A stretch of DNA of 10,335 nucleotides from an uncultured Porphyromonadaceae bacterium (lineage in GTDB: Bacteria > Bacteroidota > Bacteroidia > Bacteroidales > Muribaculaceae), in the NCBI GenBank assembly GCA_900540205.1, contig UQER01000050.1, positions 1 to 10,335 of the forward strand. The letters run 5' to 3'. The notes under the pieces are model-generated. The model was given only the letters and a program-made list of their open reading frames with translations. It did no database searches and had not been told where the DNA came from. Below, piece by piece: positions 5,233 through 10,335 of this stretch (positions are counted from its first letter, which is position 1; the number at the start of each line of letters is the position of its first letter). Made by a program: the position numbers and the translations under genes.

Positions 5233-5491
5233 CGGCCACAAGGCTTCTCAAAGCCGGGTCGCACTGATGTTCCGCACAGTGTTCTATGTTGTTAAACATG
5301 GTTGAATATTTGTGGCCAAAGCATAAGTTTTTTGAGATTTATTTGCTAATTTTGTTGCGTAAAATGGATAGACTGGCCTGCCGGTTCCAACCGTCATGTG
5401 TTTCTTGATTCCGTTTTGCGTTTTGCCTGTTGATTGACAGGTATCTGTGAAAAAGTAATTTAATTGAAAACCTTAAACAATATTTTTAATT
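5233..5491. other. Intergenic region with possible sdaA 3' structure and mce leader
   Basis: No gene. GGCCACAA (5234-5241) pairs with TTGTGGCC (5310-5317), enclosing smaller hairpins (GGCTT/AAGCC, CACTG/CAGTG, ATGTT/AACAT), and TTTTTT follows at 5329-5334. This may be a branched 3' structure that ends the sdaA transcript. Further right, CCTGT/ACAGG at 5427-5442 is a small hairpin in the presumed mce leader. Confidence 0.35.
5347..5354 (+). promoter_or_regulatory. Possible -7 element of the mce-mmd operon promoter
   Basis: TAATTTTG matches TAnnTTTG, but no TTG lies 19 to 21 bases upstream. Only a TTTTTTG with a 12-base spacer is present. If used, the leader would be about 130 bases. No better promoter is visible before mce. 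Confidence 0.35.
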
Positions 5492-5914
5492 ATGGAAATT
5501 TCCCATATCGAACACATCGGTATCGCCGTTCCTTCGCTGGAAGAGGCTATCCCGTTCTATGAAAAGATTCTCGGCCTTAAATGTTTTGCCGTTGAAGAAG
5601 TTGCTGACCAGAAAGTTAAGACCGCATTCTTTAAGGTCGGCCAGACAAAGATAGAACTTCTTGAGGGAACAGCTCCCGAGAGCGCCATCTCCAAGTTCAT
5701 TGAGAACAACGGTGGCCGCGGCGGCATTCAGCACGTGGCTTTCGCAGTTGCCGACGGTGTTGCTAACGCTTTGGCCGAGGCAGAGGAAAAGGGTTGCCGC
5801 CTGATCGACAAGGCCCCCCGCAAAGGCGCCGAAGGCCTCAACATTGCATTCCTGCACCCCAAATCGACTGTGGGTACACTCGTGGAACTCTGCGAGGATC
5901 CCAAAAAGATGTGA
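5492..5914 (+). CDS. mce: Methylmalonyl-CoA epimerase
   Basis: Interconverts the R and S epimers of methylmalonyl-CoA, linking the B12-dependent mutase to the decarboxylase. The 140-residue, two-module VOC (glyoxalase-like) protein shows HIGIAV with metal ligand H8, GLKC around 28-31, KIELLEGTAPESAISKFIENNGG (53-75) with E55, GIQHVAFAV with H81, PRKGAEGLNIAFLHP (109-123) and GTLVELCE with E132. All four expected metal-ligand positions are filled and the length is normal for the family. It leads a cluster in which the next four genes form the decarboxylase, with a gap of 70 bases to mmdA. The gene pair mce-mmdA is a common arrangement in propionate-forming Bacteroidetes. Confidence 0.95.
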   Translation: MEISHIEHIGIAVPSLEEAIPFYEKILGLKCFAVEEVADQKVKTAFFKVGQTKIELLEGTAPESAISKFIENNGGRGGIQHVAFAVADGVANALAEAEEKGCRLIDKAPRKGAEGLNIAFLHPKSTVGTLVELCEDPKKM

Positions 5915-5934
5915 TCATCACGCCCAACTGAGCC

Positions 5935-5956
5935 AACTCAAAATAAACTCAAAATA
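5935..5956. repeat. Exact 11-base tandem duplication in the mce-mmdA gap
   Basis: AACTCAAAATA at 5935-5945 is repeated immediately at 5946-5956. Probably a slippage duplication; no function is evident. Confidence 0.6.
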
Positions 5957-5984
5957 TCTGTCTGCAAACGACTAAAGTAAGATT

Positions 5985-7538
5985 ATGAGCAGTCAATTAG
6001 AAAAAATACAGGAGCTTATCGCCCTTCGCGAGAAAGCCCGCATCGGAGGTGGCGAAAAGGCCATCGAAAAACAGCATGAGCGTGGCAAATACACCGCACG
6101 CGAGCGTATTGCCCAGCTTCTCGACGAAGGCTCGTTCGAGGAACTCGACATGTTTGTGACCCATCGTTGCTACAACTTCGGCCAGGAAAAGAAAACATAC
6201 CTTGGTGACGGCGTTGTTACCGGTTACGGAACAGTAGACGGACGTCTGGTTTATGTATTCGCACAGGACTTCACCGAATTCGGCGGTTCGCTCAGCGAGA
6301 CCATGGCCCTGAAGATCTGCAAGATCATGGACATGGCCATGAAGATGGGCGCCCCTGTTATCGGTCTGAACGACTCGGGTGGCGCACGTATCCAGGAGGG
6401 TATCAACGCCCTTGCAGGTTACGCCGAGATTTTCCAGCGCAACATCCTTGCATCCGGTGTGATTCCTCAGATTTCCGCCATTCTAGGTCCCTGCGCCGGC
6501 GGTGCCGTTTATTCCCCCGCACTGACCGACTTCACCATCATGGCCAAAGGCATCAGCTACATGTTCCTTACCGGCCCGAAGGTTGTTAAGACCGTTACCG
6601 GCGAGGATGTAAGTCAGGAAGACCTTGGTGGTGCCGTGGTTCACTCGCAGAAGAGCGGTGTATGCCATTTTGCCGCTGAAGATGGCGAAGAGGCTATCAA
6701 GATCACCCGCAAGCTCCTCAGCTACATTCCCCAGAACAACCTCGAGGATGCCCCCACCGTGGAATGCACCGACCCCATCGACCGCATGGAGGATTCGCTC
6801 AACGAAATCATCCCCGACAGCCCCAACCGTCCCTATGACATGTACAACGTTATCGGCGCCATCGTCGACAACGGCGAATTCCTTGAAATCCAGCGCGACT
6901 ATGCCAAGAACATCATCATCGGTTTCGCCCGTTTCAACGGTCAGAGCGTAGGTATCGTGGCCAACCAGCCCAAGTTCCTCGCCGGTGTGCTCGACAGCAA
7001 CGCTTCGCGCAAGGCTGCCCGTTTCGTGCGTTTCTGCGATGCTTTCAACATCCCCCTCGTATCGCTGGTCGACGTGCCCGGATTCCTTCCCGGTACAGGT
7101 CAGGAGTACAACGGTGTGATTCTGCACGGCGCAAAACTTCTCTATGCTTACGGCGAGGCCACTGTGCCCAAGGTTACCGTCACACTCCGCAAGAGCTACG
7201 GCGGCAGCCACATCGTGATGAGCTGCAAGCAGCTGCGTGGCGACATGAACTACGCATGGCCCACAGCTGAAATCGCAGTTATGGGTGGTGCAGGTGCAGT
7301 CGAGGTGCTCTATGCCAAGGAGGCCAAGGCTTCGGACGATCCCAAGAAGGTGCTTGCCGAGAAGGAAGCGGAATACAACAAGCTGTTCTGCAACCCCTAC
7401 AATGCAGCCCGCTACGGTTACATCGACGATGTCATCGAGCCACGCAACACCCGTTTCCGCATCATCCGCGCTCTTCAGCAGCTTGCCACCAAGCGCGTGA
7501 CCAATCCTGCCAAGAAACATGGCAATATTCCTCTCTAA
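5985..7538 (+). CDS. mmdA: Methylmalonyl-CoA decarboxylase alpha subunit (carboxyltransferase)
   Basis: Transfers the carboxyl group of methylmalonyl-CoA to the biotin of the carrier subunit, releasing propionyl-CoA. The 517-residue chain is a crotonase-fold tandem typical of PccB/MmdA. The N-terminal half carries the acyl-CoA site NDSGGARIQEGINAL (129-143) and the oxyanion-hole GPCAGGAVYSP (168-178). The C-terminal half has VDVPGFLPGTGQE (362-374), KSYGGSHIVM (403-412) and AWPTAEIAVMGGAGAVE (424-440), the carboxybiotin side. Length is normal. The same family includes propionyl-CoA carboxylase beta chains. The decarboxylase role is chosen because the downstream genes are an OadG-like gamma, a stand-alone biotin carrier and a membrane Na+ pump, with no biotin carboxylase present. 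It acts on the cytoplasmic face of the membrane complex. Codon use is strongly G/C-ending, which creates long antisense open frames. Confidence 0.95.
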   Translation: MSSQLEKIQELIALREKARIGGGEKAIEKQHERGKYTARERIAQLLDEGSFEELDMFVTHRCYNFGQEKKTYLGDGVVTGYGTVDGRLVYVFAQDFTEFGGSLSETMALKICKIMDMAMKMGAPVIGLNDSGGARIQEGINALAGYAEIFQRNILASGVIPQISAILGPCAGGAVYSPALTDFTIMAKGISYMFLTGPKVVKTVTGEDVSQEDLGGAVVHSQKSGVCHFAAEDGEEAIKITRKLLSYIPQNNLEDAPTVECTDPIDRMEDSLNEIIPDSPNRPYDMYNVIGAIVDNGEFLEIQRDYAKNIIIGFARFNGQSVGIVANQPKFLAGVLDSNASRKAARFVRFCDAFNIPLVSLVDVPGFLPGTGQEYNGVILHGAKLLYAYGEATVPKVTVTLRKSYGGSHIVMSCKQLRGDMNYAWPTAEIAVMGGAGAVEVLYAKEAKASDDPKKVLAEKEAEYNKLFCNPYNAARYGYIDDVIEPRNTRFRIIRALQQLATKRVTNPAKKHGNIPL

Positions 7539-7610
7539 GGGTGTGAAATGAAGAAACTTCACATTCAAGCTTCAACAGTCATTTCCCATCTTTAAGATAA
7601 TCACTGCAAC

Positions 7611-8528
7611 ATGAAAAAGAAGATTTTGCTTCTTTTGATTGCCGTTGCCGGTTGTTGCGCAGTTTCCTCCGCCCAGGCGCGGAAGGGCCTGCGCATCAAC
7701 GAGGTGATGGTGGTCAATGAAACCAATTTCGTTGATGACTACGGCAACCGCGGTGCATGGATCGAGCTTTTCAACTCCAACTATGCGCCTCTCGAAATCT
7801 CGAGCGTGTTCCTCACCAACGACTCACTGCAACCGCGGCTTTATCCCGTGCCGCTGGGCGATGTGAATACACGCATCCCCAAGCGTCAGCACGTGGTGTT
7901 CTGGGCCGACAACATGCCCACACGCGGCACATTCCACACCAATTTCGCTCTGGATCCCACCACGAGCAACTGGATTGGCGTATATGATGCCGACGGGCGT
8001 ACCCTCATCGATTCAATAACCGTTCCGCCGCTGGGCCCCGACTGCTCCTTCGCCCGCAAGGTCGATGGTGCAGGAACGTCGATTGCCGACTGGGAAATCC
8101 GCACCGACGTGGACGGCAGCATCGTTACTCCCTCCAGCAACAACGTAATCAAGGATACTAACAAAAAGGTCGACATGTTCCACCGTGTCGACAGTAATGG
8201 TTTCGGTATGACAATCACTGCTATGGGAATCGTGTTCCTTGCTCTGCTTCTCCTGAGCGTATGCTTCTACATCATCAGCCGCATCGGCGCAGCCCGTTCG
8301 CAGCGCAAGAAGATGGAAGCCTACGGCATGGACCACAAGGAAGTGGCACGCGCCGAGCGTCCCGAAGGCGACTCCGGCGAGGTTATCGCAGCAATCGCCG
8401 CCGCACTCAACGACCACCTCAACGCCCACGACCTGGAGAGCACAATCCTCACATTCCAGAAAGTACGCAAAAACTATTCGCCCTGGAGCTCGCATATCTA
8501 CACGCTCCGGCAGATGCCCCGCCGCTGA
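7611..8528 (+). CDS. OadG-like gamma subunit fused to a periplasmic lamin-tail domain
   Basis: A 305-residue protein with three parts. A signal peptide (1-23, ending SSAQA) is followed by a lamin-tail-like beta domain (about 25-170), recognised from LRINEVMVVN, DDYGNRGAWIELFNSNYAPLEISSVFLTND and the later FARKVDG and WEI segments. The third part is an OadG-type C-terminus: one membrane helix (about 201-224), a charged cytoplasmic stretch, a helix EVIAAIAAALNDHL, and a WSSHIYTLRQMPRR tail. In sodium-pump decarboxylases the small gamma subunit holds the complex together and is normally under 100 residues, so this is a much enlarged form; I recall similar fusions in Bacteroidetes. It lies 72 bases after mmdA and 59 before mmdC. 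The LTD would face the periplasm, where its partner is unknown. Role in the complex is well supported by position and C-terminus; the LTD function is not. Confidence 0.85.
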   Translation: MKKKILLLLIAVAGCCAVSSAQARKGLRINEVMVVNETNFVDDYGNRGAWIELFNSNYAPLEISSVFLTNDSLQPRLYPVPLGDVNTRIPKRQHVVFWADNMPTRGTFHTNFALDPTTSNWIGVYDADGRTLIDSITVPPLGPDCSFARKVDGAGTSIADWEIRTDVDGSIVTPSSNNVIKDTNKKVDMFHRVDSNGFGMTITAMGIVFLALLLLSVCFYIISRIGAARSQRKKMEAYGMDHKEVARAERPEGDSGEVIAAIAAALNDHLNAHDLESTILTFQKVRKNYSPWSSHIYTLRQMPRR

Positions 8529-8587
8529 TTCGCGCGTGGAAATCCTGTCAAGGCATAAATACAAAATGACCAAAGAAACATTTCCCC

Positions 8588-9025
8588 ATGAAAGAATATA
8601 AGTATAAAATCAACGGCAACATCTATAAGGTAGGAATCGGTGACATAGAAAACGGCATCGCCGAAGTGGAAGTCAACGGCACTCCCTACAAGGTCGAACT
8701 GGAACGCAAAGCCGCCCCGGCTATAAAGGTTGCCGCCCCCCGTCCGGCAGCTGCTCCCCGCACTGCAACCGGCGAGAAAGTTATCGCAAAACCTGCCGTT
8801 GCCGCTGCCGGCGGTACAGCCGTAAAGGCCCCGCTGCCCGGTGTTGTGCTCGACATCAACGTGACCGTAGGCCAGCAGGTAAGTGCTGCCGACACTGTCC
8901 TCACCCTTGAGGCCATGAAGATGGAGAACTCCATCAAGGCCGGTGTCGACGGTAAAATCGCATCAATCAATGTGGCAAAAGGCGACTCTGTGCTTGAAGG
9001 CGCTGTGCTCATCACCATCGCTTAA
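8588..9025 (+). CDS. mmdC: Biotin carboxyl carrier subunit of methylmalonyl-CoA decarboxylase
   Basis: Carries CO2 as carboxybiotin from the alpha subunit to the membrane beta subunit. The 145-residue chain has a short N-terminal beta region (1-40), an Ala/Pro/Lys-rich flexible linker (about 41-80) and a biotinyl domain (81-145) with APLPGVV and the biotinylation motif EAMKMEN. Lys111 is the expected attachment site. Length and layout are typical of Bacteroidetes and Veillonella-type carriers. It is 14 bases upstream of mmdB, so the two are surely co-translated. Biotinylation needs a BirA ligase not present in this window. Confidence 0.95.
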   Translation: MKEYKYKINGNIYKVGIGDIENGIAEVEVNGTPYKVELERKAAPAIKVAAPRPAAAPRTATGEKVIAKPAVAAAGGTAVKAPLPGVVLDINVTVGQQVSAADTVLTLEAMKMENSIKAGVDGKIASINVAKGDSVLEGAVLITIA

Positions 9026-9039
9026 CGATTTGACCACCC

Positions 9040-10203
9040 ATGAATGAGTTCGGAACATTCCTGATTGAGAACCTGACCCAGTTCTGGCATCTCACAGGCT
9101 TCTACAACGCCACATGGCAGCATTTCGTTATGCTGGGTGTAGGCCTCTTTTTCATCTGGCTTGCCATCACCAAGGACTTTGAGCCCATGCTGCTGGTTCC
9201 CATCGGCTTCGGTATGCTCATAGGCAACATCCCCTTCAATGCCACAGCCGGACTGGAAGTCGGCATCTATGAAGAGGGCTCGGTGCTCAATATCCTTTAC
9301 AACGGTGTGAGTGCCGGATGGTATCCGCCATTGATATTCCTTGGAATCGGTGCCATGACCGACTTTACCGCATTGATAGCCAATCCTAAGCTTATGCTTG
9401 TCGGTGCGGCTGCTCAGTTCGGTATATTCGGCGCATACATGGTTGCGCTCGCGCTCGGCTTTATGCCTGACCAGGCAGGTGCCATCGCCATCATCGGTGG
9501 TGCCGACGGTCCCACCGCCATATTCCTGTCGTCGAAGCTCGCGCCCAACCTCATGGGAGCCATCGCCGTGTCGGCTTACTCCTACATGGCCCTTGTTCCT
9601 GTGATCCAGCCCCCGATTATGCGACTGCTTACCACCAAGAAAGAGCGCGTGATAAAGATGAAGCCCGCCCGTGCCGTTGCACAGAGCGAGAAAATCATCT
9701 TCCCCATCGTGGGCATGCTCCTCACATGCTTCGTGGTACCTTCGGGTCTGCCGCTGCTCGGCATGCTCTTCTTCGGTAACCTGCTGCGCGAATGCGGCGT
9801 GACAAACCGTCTGGCCAAAACCGCCTCGAACGCGCTGACCGACATTGTGACCATCCTGCTCGGTATGACCGTGGGTGCCTCCACTCAGGCTTCCACCTTC
9901 CTCACCAAGGAGACCATCTTCATCTTCATGCTCGGTTTCATGGCATTCGTCATCGCCTCTGCATCCGGCGTGCTCTTCGTGAAGCTGTTCAACCTCTTCC
10001 TGCCGCAGTCCAAGAAGATTAATCCCCTCATCGGTAACGCCGGCGTATCGGCTGTTCCCATGTCGAGCCGAATCTCCAACAACCTCGGTCTGGAATACGA
10101 TCCCTCCAACTATCTGCTCATGCACGCAATGGGGCCGAATGTTGCCGGTGTGATCGGTTCAGCTGTTGCAGCCGGTGTGCTGCTTGGCTTCCTTGCCGCA
10201 TAA
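9040..10203 (+). CDS. mmdB: Na+-translocating decarboxylase beta subunit
   Basis: Membrane subunit that decarboxylates carboxybiotin and couples this to Na+ export. The 387-residue chain is mostly hydrophobic, with about nine to eleven membrane segments. It contains GGADGPTAIFLSSKLAP (153-169), whose D156 corresponds to the essential Asp203 of Klebsiella OadB, then AYSYMALVPVIQPP (179-192) with tyrosines and polar residues of the proposed Na+/proton path. The second repeat carries LTDIVTILLGMTVGAST, and the C-terminus has NPLIGNAGVSAVPMSSR followed by HAMGPNVAGVIGSAVAAG. All are family hallmarks, and the length is at the normal end. It is the last gene of the cluster, followed by a strong terminator. 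Confidence 0.95.
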   Translation: MNEFGTFLIENLTQFWHLTGFYNATWQHFVMLGVGLFFIWLAITKDFEPMLLVPIGFGMLIGNIPFNATAGLEVGIYEEGSVLNILYNGVSAGWYPPLIFLGIGAMTDFTALIANPKLMLVGAAAQFGIFGAYMVALALGFMPDQAGAIAIIGGADGPTAIFLSSKLAPNLMGAIAVSAYSYMALVPVIQPPIMRLLTTKKERVIKMKPARAVAQSEKIIFPIVGMLLTCFVVPSGLPLLGMLFFGNLLRECGVTNRLAKTASNALTDIVTILLGMTVGASTQASTFLTKETIFIFMLGFMAFVIASASGVLFVKLFNLFLPQSKKINPLIGNAGVSAVPMSSRISNNLGLEYDPSNYLLMHAMGPNVAGVIGSAVAAGVLLGFLAA

Positions 10204-10223
10204 TGTAAGACTTTTGGCAATTT

Positions 10224-10281
10224 ATAATGTCCGGTGCCTCGGCAACTCAATCATGTGATGCCGGCACCGGACGTTATTTTT
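10224..10281 (+). terminator. Terminator of the mce-mmd operon
   Basis: Ten-base perfect stem GTCCGGTGCC (10229-10238) / GGCACCGGAC (10263-10272), extendable by about five A-T/G-T pairs outward, with a 24-base loop, then TTATTTTT (10274-10281). It lies 21 bases after the mmdB stop. Confidence 0.8.
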
Positions 10282-10335
10282 AGAGGTTGTTTAAAAACGA
10301 TTGTTAACGGAAGTGAGTTTGCGTAGGGTAATCAC
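10282..10335. other. Start of the next intergenic region
   Basis: After the terminator only AT-rich sequence remains. I see no gene start, RNA gene or clear promoter before the window ends. Confidence 0.6.

Noticed and set aside
7542..7563. Terminator between mmdA and the gamma subunit gene
   Set aside because: TGTGAA/TTCACA is a weak 6-bp stem with a 10-base loop and no T run, so it should not split the operon.
6483..7568. Long minus-strand open frame (361 codons) across mmdA
   Set aside because: Exactly antiparallel to a conserved gene with G/C-ending codons, low-complexity composition and no recognisable domain. It is a shadow.
9022..10125. Long minus-strand open frame (367 codons) across mmdB
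   Set aside because: Rich in His, Gly and Glu as expected from the reverse of a hydrophobic membrane protein gene. No domain is seen.

Overview
The window looks like a chromosomal segment of an anaerobic Bacteroidales bacterium, possibly Muribaculaceae-like. The evidence is a sodium-pumping methylmalonyl-CoA decarboxylase operon with a Bacteroidetes-style OadG subunit, several TAnnTTTG-type (-7) promoters with a TTG about 20 bases upstream, and a tRNA without encoded CCA. The family assignment is inference. The lineage was not checked by any search.

The left third (about 1-3500) reads as accessory DNA and is visibly more AT-rich than the right part. It opens with two hairpin terminators and a tyrosine recombinase that has lost its N-terminal half (137-898). 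After a gene-free stretch comes a tightly packed operon (1234-3201, perhaps to 3290): a RelE/HigB-like putative toxin, an XRE-type HTH protein, a radical SAM protein of the glycyl-radical-activase type with an extra C-terminal cysteine motif, and one or two small unrecognised ORFs. A perfect palindrome sits on the -7 element of the promoter, suggesting autoregulation. The block ends in four consecutive hairpins and a run of TTTCGTGTAC repeats directly beside the 3' end of a tRNA-Ser(GCT) gene. The simplest reading is the remnant of an element integrated at that tRNA.

Between the tRNA and the next gene is a degenerate array with an 11-base period (CATCAAA plus four variable bases, about nine units). 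Then comes sdaA, a single-chain iron-sulfur L-serine ammonia-lyase, under a good TAnnTTTG promoter.

The right half (5492-10203) is a five-gene co-directional cluster: methylmalonyl-CoA epimerase (mce), the carboxyltransferase alpha subunit (mmdA), a secreted/membrane OadG-like gamma subunit fused to a lamin-tail domain, the biotin carrier (mmdC) and the Na+-translocating beta subunit (mmdB), closed by a strong terminator. Together they epimerise methylmalonyl-CoA and decarboxylate one epimer to propionyl-CoA while exporting Na+, the energy-conserving last part of the succinate-to-propionate route. This half is ordinary core metabolism. The parts worth a second look are the radical SAM operon, the tRNA-proximal att-like region and the 11-base repeat array.
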